Positions 46,399-57,134 are shown, counted from the stretch's first letter. The stretch: 64,000 nt of DNA from Candidatus Kaistia colombiensis (GCA_029203105.1 CP119318.1:1564501-1628500), one strand, 5' to 3'. The notes: generated from the letters alone by a model not told the origin. Translations and numbers: made by a program.

Positions 46399-49300
46399 TC
46401 AGGCCGGCACCTTTGCCGGATCGTGGAGGACCGGCGTCAGGAACCGATCGAGCTTGGCCGGGTTGCCCCGCCAAAGCGTGTTCGGCTCGAGGACTTCGCC
46501 TTTCATCACGAATGAGTCAACGTCGACGACCGACCCGTTGCCCATCACCACGCCATAGTGGACGAAGGCAGCCGGCCCGAGCGTACAACCCTTGCCGATA
46601 CGGACGAAATCGGACTTGAACGCTCCCTCTTCGAGAGAATGGGCCTGGATGACGCAGCCCTCGTTGAGGGTGGCGTCATCGCCGATCTCGACCAAGGAAC
46701 GCTCGGTCAAGTTGCTGCCGCCGTCATAGACCCTGCGGCCCATCTTGACGCCGAGCAGGCGCAGGATGACGGGGCGGAACGGCGTGCCATTGAACAGGCG
46801 GACAATGGGGGAATCCGACAGCTTCCAGTGGCGTTCATGCTTCCAGAAGACGACGTCATAGATCGTCGTCATTTGCGGCTTTAGCCTGCCGAAACCAAGG
46901 CTGATCCGCTCCAGCAGAATATAGAACGGAATGGCGATGGCGGAGGTCAGGAGAACGGCACCGTATAGGGCGACCTCGGCCCATTCCGTGTAATAGTTGA
47001 GCGCGCGGTCCCAGATCGCCAGCGTGGCGAACAGCATGACCCACTGGGCCATCAGAAACAGAAGTACAGTGACCGCGTTGAAGCGGTTCTTTTGCCTCAC
47101 CCGTCGGCGGCGTTCGGGCCCGCTGATGCTGGCGATGAGTTCTTTGTCCCGTTCGACCATCCGTGGGATTTCGAACGAAGGCGAGCCCAGGAGGCCGACA
47201 TTCTCGCGAACGGGTCCGTCGATGGGCACCATCACCTTGGTGCCCAGCAGGCAATTGTCGCCCGTCCGTCCATCCGCGGGATAGTAGATGTTGTTGCCCA
47301 GGTAATTGCGGTCGCCCACCCGGGTGTGTTCGAGCCGGAATGCGGTGGCGGATTTGTGCATGTTGATCATGAAAAGTCCGTCCGACACCATGGTCTGGGA
47401 CCCGATCTCGCACAGCAGGGGGTTCTCGTGCTGCTGGTTGCTGCCGAAATTGGAACCGGTTTGCTCGACCTTGTTGAGATTCCAGCCGATCGACCGAATG
47501 TAGTGAACGATGGCCGAACTGTCGCCGAACAGCAGATTGAGAATGCGGGAGTTGCTGCAGAGTTCAGCCCCGGCCTGCAGCCAATAGCGGAACCCGTAGA
47601 GGGTGTAGGTTTTCCCGGGCTTCAGGATCAAGCTGAACAGGCGTGGCACGGCGATTGCCGCCAGCAGAGATAGGGCGATGTAGCCAAACAGCGTGACCGT
47701 GGTGCCGATCGCCACGACGCCGATCGATTCCTGATAGTCGTCGCTCACATTCTGCCAATAGCTGTGAAACAGAAGCGGCAAAGGCGTAACGATGGCAAAC
47801 AGCCCCACCAGCTGGACGGCCTCGAACAGGACGCGCCGGATATGGGAGGGATCCACATTGCGGACCTTGCAATAGTCCGCCGAGGTGGGCACCGCCGGCG
47901 AGCCATGCCAATGTTCGCCATCGGGAATGCTCTGCCCGCGCTGGAGCGACGAGGCATGGCCGAGTTGGGTGTCGTTGCCCATCTGAGTGTCGATGTCGAG
48001 CGTGCTTCCAACGCCGACGAACGCGCCGTGTCCGATGGTCACCGAGCCGGTCTGAATATAGCCAGCCAGGGCCCGATAGCCCAGTATCATCGATTCCTTG
48101 CGCAGGATCGAGTTGTCGCCAATGGAAATCAGATCCGTGCAGACGGGCACGGTGCGGCATTCGATGACGGTGTTGCGCCCGAGCTTGGCCCCGAGCAGCC
48201 GCAGATAGAGGCTGTAGAGCGGGCTGCCGCGGAACAGAACGACGGGCGCCGTGCGGATCAGGGTCTGGACGACCCAGAAGCGATAGTAACGAAACCCCCA
48301 GATCGGAAATACGTCCGCCTTCCAGCGCCCCACCAGCGTCCATTTTGCCAGGATGGCAATCGCGCACATTCCGAAGAAGGCACCGGCGGAAAGCAGCACG
48401 CAGCGCTCGTAGAGCAGTAGCGGCTCATCGAGCTTGTCGTAGGTCCAGTTGAGACCGACATTGAGGGCCCACAACCCGACATAACCATAGACGCCGTAGA
48501 ACAGCAATTGCGCCATTCCGCAGAGCCAGTACGCCAGGTTCGATGCCTTGTGCGTCAGAACCGGCTCATGGGCGGCCGTCATCCTCTCTTCGGGCTTGCG
48601 CAGATGCTGGGCGAGCCGCGCGATGGTCGGATAAAGGTAGATGTCCCGCATCGATGTCGTCGCCCATTCCGTCCGCGTGCGTACGCGCGCGCAGAACCGG
48701 GCCATGAGCAGGGAGTTGGCGCCGAGATCATCAAAGAAGTGGTCTTCCATCGACACCGCGTCGAAGTTCAGCACTGCCGCCAGCGCGTCGCCGAGAAAGC
48801 GCTCGTCGTCATTGCTGGGGGGCACGACGGTGCGTTCTGCGGACAGGCGGACGCTTGTCGGCTTGGGCAGCTGGCGAAGATCGGCCTTGTTCGAGACCGT
48901 CATCGGAATGGCCGGCAGCTCTTCGAGATAGGACGGCACCATGTAGTCGGGCAGGCGGCGTTTCATCTCGCCGGCTATGTCGGCTCGCGAGAGTGGCGGC
49001 AGTCCGGTCTTGAACGCGTAATAGGCGACCAGTTCGACACGGCCGGGTTCGATCTCCCACGTCGTGACCGCCGCCTGCGCGATGGCGGGCTGGTCCAGCA
49101 GGACGGCCTCGATCTCGCCCAGCTCGATGCGATAGCCCCGGATCTTCACCTGGGTATCGATGCGGCCGCGATACTCGATTTCGCCAATGTCGTTGATCCG
49201 GCCAAGGTCGCCCGTCCGGTAGATCCGCTTGGACGGGTTGTTCGGCAGGTCGAGAAAGTCGGCGATGAACTTTTGTTCCGTCAGGTCGGGCCGGTTCAGA

Positions 49301-50520
49301 TAGCCGACGGCGAGCCCTATGCCGGCGATGCCGATCTCGCCGAGTTCGCCGGGTTCGGCGAGCGTCGGCGAGGACGGGTCGATGATCACGATGGAATAGG
49401 TGGGCAGCGGGGCGCCGATCGTCACCGGCCTTTCCGGCGTCAGCACACCCATCGTTGCCGTGACCGTGGCTTCGGTCGGACCGTAGGTGTTGAGGATCTG
49501 CCGTCCCGGTTTCGACCAGCGGACGACGAGATTGTGGGGACACGCCTCGCCGCCGACCAGCAGCGCCCGCAGGCTGGGAACGTCGCTTTCGATCGAGGAC
49601 AGCAGCGTCGGGCTGCACGCCATGCAGGTGACTTCGTTGGCGCGAAGGAATTCGGCAAGCTCTTCGCCCACGAGGGTGAGCGGTCCGGGAGCCGGCACGA
49701 CGGTCGCCCCCGCGGCAAAGGGCACCCAGATCTCCTCCGAAGAGAAGTCAAACGCGATGGTCATGCCCTGATAGACGCGGTCGCCCGGCCGATACCCATA
49801 GGATGCGGCCGCGACACGAATGAAATTGCAGAAGCTCTGGTGCGTGACGGCGACGCCCTTGGGCCTGCCTGTCGTGCCGGACGTGTAGAGGATGTAGCAC
49901 GTGTCGTCGGCGTGCGATGCGGCTGGATCGGATGGCAAGGGCGCGTCCGACATTGCCAGGGTTTCGGCGGCGACGCCGTCGATCAGAACATGAGGGACCG
50001 GTAGCCGCGCGACCCGGGAGGAATAGGCGGCGATCGTAACGATCAGCCCGACATTCGCATCCTCGATAATGAGCGTCATCCGCTCTTCGGGAAAGGCCGT
50101 GGCGAGTGGAACGAACGCTGCTCCGGCCTTCATCACGGCGAGCAGGGCGACATAGGTTTCGGCGGACCGATCCAGCAGGAGCCCAACGCGGTCGCCCGGC
50201 CGAACTCCCCGATCCAACAGAACGCGCGCGAACTGGTTTGCGCGCCTTTCGAGATCCCGATAGGTCCAGACACGCCCGTCCGAGATCACCGCCGGCGCTG
50301 AATCGAAGGTCTCTGCGAGTTGCTCGAAGAACGAGTTGAGCCGCTCGTCGGTTCGTCCCGCTCCAGCAAAGTCGGCACCGGTCAGAATCGGAGGGCGTGC
50401 AATGGGTCCGTTACCGTGGGCAGCGTCGGCGTTTTCAAAGCCAGCTTCGGCGCTGGGCCGGCCCGCAGCAAGTACCGCCGCGCCGCTGTCGAACCCGGTT
50501 CCCTCTATTCTGTCGTCCAT
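46399..50520 (-). CDS. Pls/PosA-type non-ribosomal peptide synthetase (A-PCP-membrane/LbH terminal domain)
   Basis: A 1373-residue single-module enzyme. The adenylation domain (about 50-560) has CYILYTSGTTGRPKGVA, NTYGPTEATVTATMG, YRTGDLGRIND and VKIRGYRIELGEIE. A carrier domain follows with Ser603 in FDDLGANSLLMARF. There is no condensation or thioesterase domain. Instead there are membrane helices and three left-handed beta-helix-like segments (such as LISIGDNSILRKESMILGYR and LVEIGDDATLNEGCVIQAH), the terminal region of epsilon-poly-lysine synthetase (Pls) and PosA. Such enzymes join one cationic amino acid into isopeptide polymers at the membrane. By hand alignment the specificity residues read D-F-E-A-L-G-T-V-T-(K); the acidic E at position 239 fits a basic substrate, but the monomer is not established. 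Confidence 0.88.
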   Translation of the reverse strand: MDDRIEGTGFDSGAAVLAAGRPSAEAGFENADAAHGNGPIARPPILTGADFAGAGRTDERLNSFFEQLAETFDSAPAVISDGRVWTYRDLERRANQFARVLLDRGVRPGDRVGLLLDRSAETYVALLAVMKAGAAFVPLATAFPEERMTLIIEDANVGLIVTIAAYSSRVARLPVPHVLIDGVAAETLAMSDAPLPSDPAASHADDTCYILYTSGTTGRPKGVAVTHQSFCNFIRVAAASYGYRPGDRVYQGMTIAFDFSSEEIWVPFAAGATVVPAPGPLTLVGEELAEFLRANEVTCMACSPTLLSSIESDVPSLRALLVGGEACPHNLVVRWSKPGRQILNTYGPTEATVTATMGVLTPERPVTIGAPLPTYSIVIIDPSSPTLAEPGELGEIGIAGIGLAVGYLNRPDLTEQKFIADFLDLPNNPSKRIYRTGDLGRINDIGEIEYRGRIDTQVKIRGYRIELGEIEAVLLDQPAIAQAAVTTWEIEPGRVELVAYYAFKTGLPPLSRADIAGEMKRRLPDYMVPSYLEELPAIPMTVSNKADLRQLPKPTSVRLSAERTVVPPSNDDERFLGDALAAVLNFDAVSMEDHFFDDLGANSLLMARFCARVRTRTEWATTSMRDIYLYPTIARLAQHLRKPEERMTAAHEPVLTHKASNLAYWLCGMAQLLFYGVYGYVGLWALNVGLNWTYDKLDEPLLLYERCVLLSAGAFFGMCAIAILAKWTLVGRWKADVFPIWGFRYYRFWVVQTLIRTAPVVLFRGSPLYSLYLRLLGAKLGRNTVIECRTVPVCTDLISIGDNSILRKESMILGYRALAGYIQTGSVTIGHGAFVGVGSTLDIDTQMGNDTQLGHASSLQRGQSIPDGEHWHGSPAVPTSADYCKVRNVDPSHIRRVLFEAVQLVGLFAIVTPLPLLFHSYWQNVSDDYQESIGVVAIGTTVTLFGYIALSLLAAIAVPRLFSLILKPGKTYTLYGFRYWLQAGAELCSNSRILNLLFGDSSAIVHYIRSIGWNLNKVEQTGSNFGSNQQHENPLLCEIGSQTMVSDGLFMINMHKSATAFRLEHTRVGDRNYLGNNIYYPADGRTGDNCLLGTKVMVPIDGPVRENVGLLGSPSFEIPRMVERDKELIASISGPERRRRVRQKNRFNAVTVLLFLMAQWVMLFATLAIWDRALNYYTEWAEVALYGAVLLTSAIAIPFYILLERISLGFGRLKPQMTTIYDVVFWKHERHWKLSDSPIVRLFNGTPFRPVILRLLGVKMGRRVYDGGSNLTERSLVEIGDDATLNEGCVIQAHSLEEGAFKSDFVRIGKGCTLGPAAFVHYGVVMGNGSVVDVDSFVMKGEVLEPNTLWRGNPAKLDRFLTPVLHDPAKVPA

Positions 50521-50901
50521 TTCAACCTCTATCGTAGGCGAGCGTCGCCGAACGTAGGTTCATACGAGACGTCATGGCGACGAACCAAGCGGATTGTGCC
50601 GGTTTGAACCCGTCTGAGGGAGGCCCCTCGCCGCAATTATCCCCGATTTGGATCGTCGGACCCTGATTTTGGCCTTCGCAAGCCGGAACGGGGCGTTGGC
50701 GCTTGCGTTTCTCGGGTTCGGGACTGGGGTTTGGATCGATCGCCGGTCGAAGCGCTTGGCCGAGATCGGAAGGTGGATGAACGACCAACGGGACGCAGGT
50801 GGGCGCCAGGCCGCATTGCCCACCAAGTGGCGCCGATGTAGGTGTTCGATACCCGGTGCGATGATCTAGGCCAGCCTGATCTCCGGCGATATCGAGGTAC
50901 C
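50521..50901. other. Divergent spacer between the synthetase and YtaF/MntP-like genes
   Basis: 381 nt with no supported gene. It must hold the promoters for both flanking genes. I see no strong palindrome or riboswitch; in particular I could not fold a yybP-ykoY-type manganese element ahead of the downstream membrane gene. Confidence 0.35.
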
Positions 50902-51519
50902 ATGGATTGGTTGTTCATTTTTGCTTTGGCGGTAGCCTCGAGCATCGATAACTTCGCCGTTGGCCTTTCCTACGGTGTTCGGGACATCCGGATCCGGTTC
51001 CAGTCAAATCTCATCATCGCGGCAGTCTGCTTCGCATTCAGCTATGGCGGCATCTATTTCGGCCATTGGATCGGCATCGTTCTGCCTGGTAATCTGCCGG
51101 ATATCATCGGGTCGGTGCTCCTGTTCTTCATCGGCATTCGCATCCTGCTGCTGGTCTTTCCCCGGGCGCGACAGGGGCAGCCTGCGGCGTCAGGAGGCGG
51201 CCGCCGCTCCGACCCGAATTGGTTCTCCCGCGCGCTCGCTGTTGAAAGCAGCCAGATCGGCCCCTTTGAGGCCCTCCTGCTCGGAGTGGCGCTTTCTGCG
51301 AACGCGCTCGCCAACGCGGTCGGCGCGGGGCTCCTCCAAATGCCTGCGCTGGCGATCGCCCTCTCGGCCTCGGTCGGCAGTCTGCTCACGATTTCCTTGG
51401 GTGTAATGCTGGGCCTGCGGACGACGAAGATCAGCATTGGCCGGTTTGACCTTGGGCAGTTCGGCACCCTGTTGAGCGGCTTGATTCTCGTCTGCCTGGC
51501 CATCGGTCAGTTTTGGTAG
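50902..51519 (+). CDS. MntP/YtaF-like membrane protein (putative cation efflux)
   Basis: A 205-residue protein with about six membrane helices in two halves. Each half has the family signature: WLFIFALAVASSIDNFAVGL early, and FEALLLGVALSANALANAVG later. The small polar residues in helix 1 and helix 4 form the predicted ion path in MntP/YtaF relatives. ATG 50902 follows TCGAGG. MntP members export Mn(II); for this YtaF-like branch the ion is not proven. Confidence 0.8.
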   Translation: MDWLFIFALAVASSIDNFAVGLSYGVRDIRIRFQSNLIIAAVCFAFSYGGIYFGHWIGIVLPGNLPDIIGSVLLFFIGIRILLLVFPRARQGQPAASGGGRRSDPNWFSRALAVESSQIGPFEALLLGVALSANALANAVGAGLLQMPALAIALSASVGSLLTISLGVMLGLRTTKISIGRFDLGQFGTLLSGLILVCLAIGQFW

Positions 51520-51598
51520 CCGAGCGAATGGCACGCCAATTCCAGGAGGCGGGCTACAACCCGCCGTCCGTCGCGGAATGACATGAAGGCACCCGGCC

Positions 51599-51964
51599 TC
51601 AGCCAGCGGCGAGGCGCCTGTCGGACGCTGCCTTCAGCCGGGTCATTTCCTTGGCATAGGCAGCGTCGGCCTGGGCCTGCGTGATCTGGCGGCTGTCGAC
51701 CCGCTTGGCGAGCGCCAGGCGCAATCCCTGTTGCTGGCTCAGGAACTGCCGATCCGGGAATTCGGCGGCGAACCGGGTCTCGGCATCGTTCAGGCATCTC
51801 GCCCGCTCGGCCCGCGTCGTGATGATGTGGTTGTCGTAGCTGGTCTGGCAGGCCTTGTAGGCCTGTTGAAGACCCGCGTTCGGCCCCGTCGCGGGACCGG
51901 TCGATGTCTGGGTGGTGGCGCAACCCGCGACAAATCCGAGCAACGCCAGAACTGCTATACGCAT
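51599..51964 (-). CDS. Small lipoprotein, hypothetical (121 aa)
   Basis: A 121-residue precursor with a lipobox LLGFVAGC; Cys15 would be lipidated. The mature part is a Thr-rich linker, then a helical segment with two Cys (YKACQTSY and RARCLND) and a basic C-terminus. No named family. GGGAGG lies upstream of ATG 51964. It is monocistronic between two plus-strand genes. Confidence 0.75.
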   Translation of the reverse strand: MRIAVLALLGFVAGCATTQTSTGPATGPNAGLQQAYKACQTSYDNHIITTRAERARCLNDAETRFAAEFPDRQFLSQQQGLRLALAKRVDSRQITQAQADAAYAKEMTRLKAASDRRLAAG

Positions 51965-52176
51965 TTCGATCGCCTCCCGTTTTACGCAGCATCTCTCAGC
52001 TCCACTCGCGAGTCGAGTGGTACTTCCGTAACGTAAATTTGATCGATTTGGCGCGGTTGAATTGGCTGGCGGGACACGAGGCGTTCTGTCCGTAGCGCGG
52101 AACGAGGCTTCCAGAAAATCGCGGCGTGCCCGATACTGCGCAACGAAGCGTTGTGCGACATGCGAGGTACCGATCG

Positions 52177-53226
52177 ATGCGTCACTCCTGGCCGAAAGCG
52201 GGGCTCGTCGCTCTTGCGACTCTCCTGGCTGCCGATCACCTCGCCGGAACCGCAGGCGCGGGATCCTGGCTGATCCCGCAAGTCGAGGCGCAGAGCAAGC
52301 TCAAGAGCTTGATCGATCGGCTGCGTGGCAACACCTTGCCCAAGGGCATCGCCCAGTCGAATGGCCGCATCGAGGGCCAGGAGATCGATGTCGCCAGCAA
52401 ATATCCGGGCCGTCTTGTCTCCGTCGACGCGCATGAAGGCGACACGGTCGAGGCCGGGCAGGTGCTGGCCCGGATCGACGATCGCGAATACCGGGCGCAA
52501 TTGCTCGGCGCGCAGGCGCAGGTGCTCCGCGCCGAAAGCGCGCTGAGCGAGGTCGACGCGCAGATCGCGCAGCGCGACAGCGACCGCGCCCTGGCACAGG
52601 CGAGCTTCGATCGCATCGACGCGCTGTTCAAGAAGGGGCACGCGACGGCGCAGATGCGCGACGAGGCGCAGAACAAGCTGAAGGTCGCGTCGGCCGCCTA
52701 CCAGGCGGCGGTCGCCGCCCGGGCGCAGGCGGAATCGGCGATCAAGGCGGCCGAGGCGGATGTCTCGCGGCTGAATGCGATCATCGAGGACATGGTGCTG
52801 GTGGCGCCGCGGCGGGGGCGGGTGCAGTACGAACTGGCGCGCGCCGGCGAGGTTGTCGGCGCCGGCACGCGCGTGCTGACGCTGCTCGATCTCTCCGACA
52901 TCTCGATGTCGATCTACCTGCCGGCGAGCGACGTCGCCGGCATCGCCATCGGCGACGAGGCCCGCATCATCCTCGATCCGATCCCGGACTACGTCATTCC
53001 CGCCACCGTCACCTTCGTTTCCGGCGAGGCGCAGTTCACGCCGAAGACCGTCGAGACGAAGGAGGAGCGCGACAAGCTGATGTTCCGCGTCAAGATCCAG
53101 ATCCCGCGCGCCCTGGTCCAGAAATATGAGAAGCAGGTCAAGGTTGGTGTCCGCGGCGCCGGCTTCGTGCGCACCTCGGTCGATGCCGAGTGGCCGGACA
53201 GCCTCAAGGTCAATGTCCCGCAATGA
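52177..53226 (+). CDS. HlyD-family periplasmic adaptor of an RbbA/YhhJ-type exporter (YhiI-like)
   Basis: A 349-residue membrane-fusion protein with an N-terminal anchor or signal (KAGLVALATLLAADHLAG). A split biotinyl-lipoyl domain (EIDVASKYPGRLVSVDAHEG, then LVAPRRGRVQYELARAGEVV) encloses a long helical hairpin, followed by a beta-barrel. It starts the operon adaptor, double ATPase-permease, permease, the order of E. coli yhiI-rbbA-yhhJ. I chose ATG 52177 with GAGG upstream; a GTG at 52126 would add 17 residues. Its stop overlaps the ATPase start by 4 nt. Confidence 0.88.
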   Translation: MRHSWPKAGLVALATLLAADHLAGTAGAGSWLIPQVEAQSKLKSLIDRLRGNTLPKGIAQSNGRIEGQEIDVASKYPGRLVSVDAHEGDTVEAGQVLARIDDREYRAQLLGAQAQVLRAESALSEVDAQIAQRDSDRALAQASFDRIDALFKKGHATAQMRDEAQNKLKVASAAYQAAVAARAQAESAIKAAEADVSRLNAIIEDMVLVAPRRGRVQYELARAGEVVGAGTRVLTLLDLSDISMSIYLPASDVAGIAIGDEARIILDPIPDYVIPATVTFVSGEAQFTPKTVETKEERDKLMFRVKIQIPRALVQKYEKQVKVGVRGAGFVRTSVDAEWPDSLKVNVPQ

Positions 53227-55954
53227 ACGAAGCCGTCGCCCGGCTGCAGGGTGTCAGCCATCGCTATGGCAAGCGGCTGGCCGTCGATGACTTGACGCTC
53301 GCCGTTCCCGCCGGCTGCATGGCCGGGCTGATCGGCCCGGACGGCGTCGGCAAGTCGACCGTGCTCGGCCTGCTGGCGGGCGTGCGCAAGCTGCAGATCG
53401 GTTCGGTCGAGGCGCTGGGCGGCGACATGGCCGAGAAGCGCGTGCGCGTCGCGGTTTCGCCGCGCATTGCCTATATGCCGCAGGGGCTCGGGCGAAATCT
53501 CTATCCGACCCTCACGGTCTTCGAGAACCTCGATTTCTTCGGCCGGCTGTTCGGGCAGGACGCGGCCGAGCGCCAGACGCGCATCGACGATCTGCTCGAG
53601 GCGACCGGGCTCGATCCGTTCCCGCATCGGCCGGCCGGCAAGCTGTCGGGCGGCATGAAGCAGAAGCTCAGCCTCTGCTGCGCGCTGATCCACGATCCGG
53701 ACTTCCTCATCCTCGACGAGCCGACGACCGGCGTTGATCCGCTCTCGCGCCAGCAGTTCTGGGACCTGATCGATTCGATTCGCGCCCGCCGGCCGCAGAT
53801 GAGCGTGATCGTCGCCACCGCCTATATGGAAGAGGCCGAACGCTTCGACTGGCTGGCGGCGATGGACGACGGCAAGGTGATCGCCGAGGGCTCGCCGGCC
53901 GAAGTCCGCGCCAAGTCGGGCAAGGACACGCTGGAAGACGCCTTCATTCGCTGCTGCCGGAAGAAAAGCGCCAAGGCTACCAGAGCGTCGTCGTGCCGCC
54001 GCGCGTGGTCGAGCCCGACGAGGTGCCAGCGATCGAGGCCGAGGGGCTGACCTGCCGCTTCGGCGATTTCACCGCCGTCGACAATGTCTCCTTCCGCATC
54101 TCCAAGGGCGAGATCTTCGGCTTCCTCGGCTCGAATGGCTGCGGCAAGTCGACGACGATGAAGATGCTGACCGGGCTGATTACGCCGACCGAGGGCTGGA
54201 CCAAGCTGTTCGGCCAGTCGCTCTCCGGCAACGAGATGGAGATCCGCCAGCACGTTGGCTACATGTCGCAGGCCTTCTCGCTCTATACGGAGCTGACGGT
54301 TCGCCAGAACCTCGAGCTGCACGCGCATCTCTTCCGCATCCCGAAGGACGAGATCCGCGCGCGGATCGAGGAGATGTTGACGAGCTATGATCTGGCCGAT
54401 GTCGCGGATATGCTGCCGGACGGGTTGCCGCTCGGCATGAAGCAGCGCCTGCAGCTGGCCGTCGCCGTCATCCATCGACCGTCGATCCTCATCCTCGACG
54501 AGCCGACCTCCGGCGTCGACCCGGTGGCACGCGATTCGTTCTGGCGCACGCTGGTCTCGCTCGCCCGCGATCGCGGCGTCACCATCTTCATCTCGACCCA
54601 TTTCATGAACGAGGCGGCGCGCTGCGACCGCATCTCGCTGATGCATGCCGGCAAGGTCTTCGCCGTCGGCACGCCGCAGGATCTGGCCGAGCAGCGCGGC
54701 AAGGCGACGCTCGAGGAAGCGTTCGTCTCGTATCTGAAGGAAGCATCCGGCATTCCGGAGGACGCGCCGGCTTCACAGGCGGCCGAAGTGGCGCCGCCGC
54801 CGCCGGAGCTGGTGGCGGACCATGCGCGGCCGCGGCGGTTCGATCCGCGCCGGCTCTGGGCCTATGCCCGGCGCGAGACGATGGAACTTCTGCGCGACCC
54901 GATCCGGCTCTGGTTCGCCCTGCTCGGGCCGGTGCTCCTGATGATCACCTTCGGCTACGGCATTTCCTTCGACGTTGAGAATCTGAGCTTCGCCGCCTAC
55001 GACCAGGACAAGACGCCGCAAAGCCGGCAGCTCCTGGAGCAGTTTTCCGCCTCGCGCTATTTCAGCGAGCGGCCGGATATCGCCTCCAGCGCCGAGTTGC
55101 AGAGCCGCATGAAGAGCGGCGAGGTCAACATCGCCATCGAGATTCCATCCGGCTATGGCCGCGACCTCACCGCGGGCAAGCAGCCGGAAGTGTCGGTGAC
55201 GGTCGACGGCAGCATGCCGTTCCGGGCCGAGACGGCGAAGGGCTATGTGACGGGGCTGGCCCTCGGCTATGCGTCCGAGCTGGCGAAGGAGAGCGCCACG
55301 ACGACTTCCGAAGTCTCGATAGAGCCGCGCTTCCGCTACAATCAGGCCTTCAAAAGCGTCAACGCCATGGTGCCGAGCGTGATCATGCTGATGCTGGTGC
55401 TGATACCGGCGATCATGTCGGCGATCGGCATCGTGCGCGAGAAGGAAACCGGCTCGATCGCCAATTTCTATTCGACCCCGATCAGCAAGAGCGAGTTCCT
55501 GCTCGGCAAGCAACTGCCCTATATCGGCGTCTCCCTGGTCAGCGCGACGGTGCTGTTCCTTTTGGCGCTGTTCCTGTTCCGGTTGCCGATGAAGGGCTCG
55601 TTCACGCTCTTCGCCGTTGCCACCGTGGTCTATCTGGTGGCGACCACCGGCTTCGGCCAGTTCATCTCGACCTTCACCAAGTCGCAGGTCGCGGCGGTGG
55701 TGGCGACGGCGATCATCTCGATCGTCCCGGCCGTCAATTTCTCCGGCCTCATCATTCCAGTCTCATCGCTGACGGGCTCGGGCCGCATGCTGGGACTGGC
55801 TTTCCCGCCGGCGTGGTATCAGCCGATCAGCGTCGGCGCCTTCACCAAGGGGCTGGGCTGGGCCGACCTCTGGCCCAATCTTTTGATGCTGTTCGTCTTC
55901 TGCGGGATCTTCTTCGTCCTGTCGCTTGTCCTGCTGAAGAAACAGGACGCCTGA
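53223..55954 (+). pseudogene. rbbA: RbbA-like ABC-ABC-permease fusion broken by a 1-nt frameshift
   Basis: Two frames together encode about 910 residues, the length of RbbA. 53223-54050 encodes the first ATPase (GPDGVGKST, LSGGMKQKLSLC, FLILDEPTTGVDP). The second frame, which opens before 53993 and runs to 55954, encodes the second ATPase (GSNGCGKST, SILILDEPTSGVDP) and an ABC2-type permease with six helices. Near 53950 the first frame runs into nonsense, while the other frame continues as LLPEEKRQGYQSVVVPPRVV. One missing base in ATTCGCTGCTG explains this. If real, a free first ATPase and a shortened ATPase-permease would result. RbbA relatives export compounds or act at ribosomes. Confidence 0.85.
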
Positions 55955-55956
55955 TC

Positions 55957-57093
55957 ATGAAGAACGCTTTCCACTGGTGCGCCAACCTCTTCTATCTGTT
56001 CGTCAAGGAACTGAGGAGCATCAAGGCCGATCCGATCATGCTGGTGCTGGTCGTCTATGCCTTCACCTTGGCGATCTACATGGTCTCGACGAGTGCCTCC
56101 ACGGAACTGAAGAACCTTGCCGTCGCCGTCGTCGATGAGGACGATTCCAGGCTCTCTCGCCAGATCATCGCCGCCATCCAGCCACCTTTGTTCCAGAAGC
56201 CGGTGAGACTTCGCGCCTCCGAGGTCGATACGGCGCTGGATGAAGGGCGTTTTGTCCTCGTCCTCGACATCCCGCCGAATTTCGAGCGCGACATCCTCGC
56301 CAACCGCGACGCGGAGCTACAGCTCGAGGTCGATGCGACCGCGATGGCCTTCGCCGGCAACGGTTCGGGGGCGTTGCAGAACGTCATCGCCAATGAGATC
56401 GCCGAGTTTCGCTATGGCGGCGGCGTAACGGCGGCGATGCCGGTCAATCTGGTGATGCGGGCCGCCTTCAATCCCAACCTCAATTCGGTCTGGTTCGGCT
56501 CTTTGATGCAGGTGATGAACAACATCACCATGCTGACGCTGATCCTGTCCGGCGCGGCGTTGATCCGCGAGCGCGAGCGCGGCACGGTCGAGCATCTTCT
56601 CGTCATGCCGGTTGTCGCCAGCCAGATCGTGCTCGCCAAGATCCTGGCCAATGCGCTGGTTATCGTCGTGGCGGCGACATTGTCGCTCATTTTCGTCGTG
56701 CAGGGGCTGCTCAACGTGCCGATCCAGGGCTCGCTGCCGCTGTTCCTGCTCGGCACGACGATTTACACGCTGTCGATCGCCTCGATGGGGATCCTGCTCG
56801 CTACCTTCTCGACGTCGATGGCGCAGTTCGGTCTACTGGCGATCCCGGTCCTGATCGTCCTCAACCTGCTCTCGGGCGGCGCGACGCCGATGGAGAGCAT
56901 GCCGGTCTGGCTGCAATACGCGATGAAGTCCCTGACAACGACGCCGCATTTTGTGTCGTTTACCCAGGCCGTGCTGTTCCGTGGCGGCGGCTTCCCGCTG
57001 GTCTGGCAGTATCTGCTGGTCTTTGTCGGCTTCGGCGCGGTCTATTTCGCACTGTCGCTGATCCGCTTCCGTAGCGCCGTCTTGAAGGGATAG
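55957..57093 (+). CDS. ABC-2 type permease (YhhJ-like)
   Basis: A 378-residue permease starting MKNAFHWCANLFYLFVKELR. It has an N-terminal helix (PIMLVLVVYAFTLAIYMV), a large extracytoplasmic domain (LAVAVVDEDDSRLSRQI) and a C-terminal helix bundle containing IRERERGTVEHLLVMPV, the ABC2 signature. It starts 2 nt after the rbbA-like stop and is the last gene of that exporter operon. It should pair with the permease part of the fusion protein. Confidence 0.9.
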   Translation: MKNAFHWCANLFYLFVKELRSIKADPIMLVLVVYAFTLAIYMVSTSASTELKNLAVAVVDEDDSRLSRQIIAAIQPPLFQKPVRLRASEVDTALDEGRFVLVLDIPPNFERDILANRDAELQLEVDATAMAFAGNGSGALQNVIANEIAEFRYGGGVTAAMPVNLVMRAAFNPNLNSVWFGSLMQVMNNITMLTLILSGAALIRERERGTVEHLLVMPVVASQIVLAKILANALVIVVAATLSLIFVVQGLLNVPIQGSLPLFLLGTTIYTLSIASMGILLATFSTSMAQFGLLAIPVLIVLNLLSGGATPMESMPVWLQYAMKSLTTTPHFVSFTQAVLFRGGGFPLVWQYLLVFVGFGAVYFALSLIRFRSAVLKG

Positions 57094-57134
57094 CGCCGGC
57101 CGCCATGTCGGCGGCCGGACGATCTGCCGATCGC

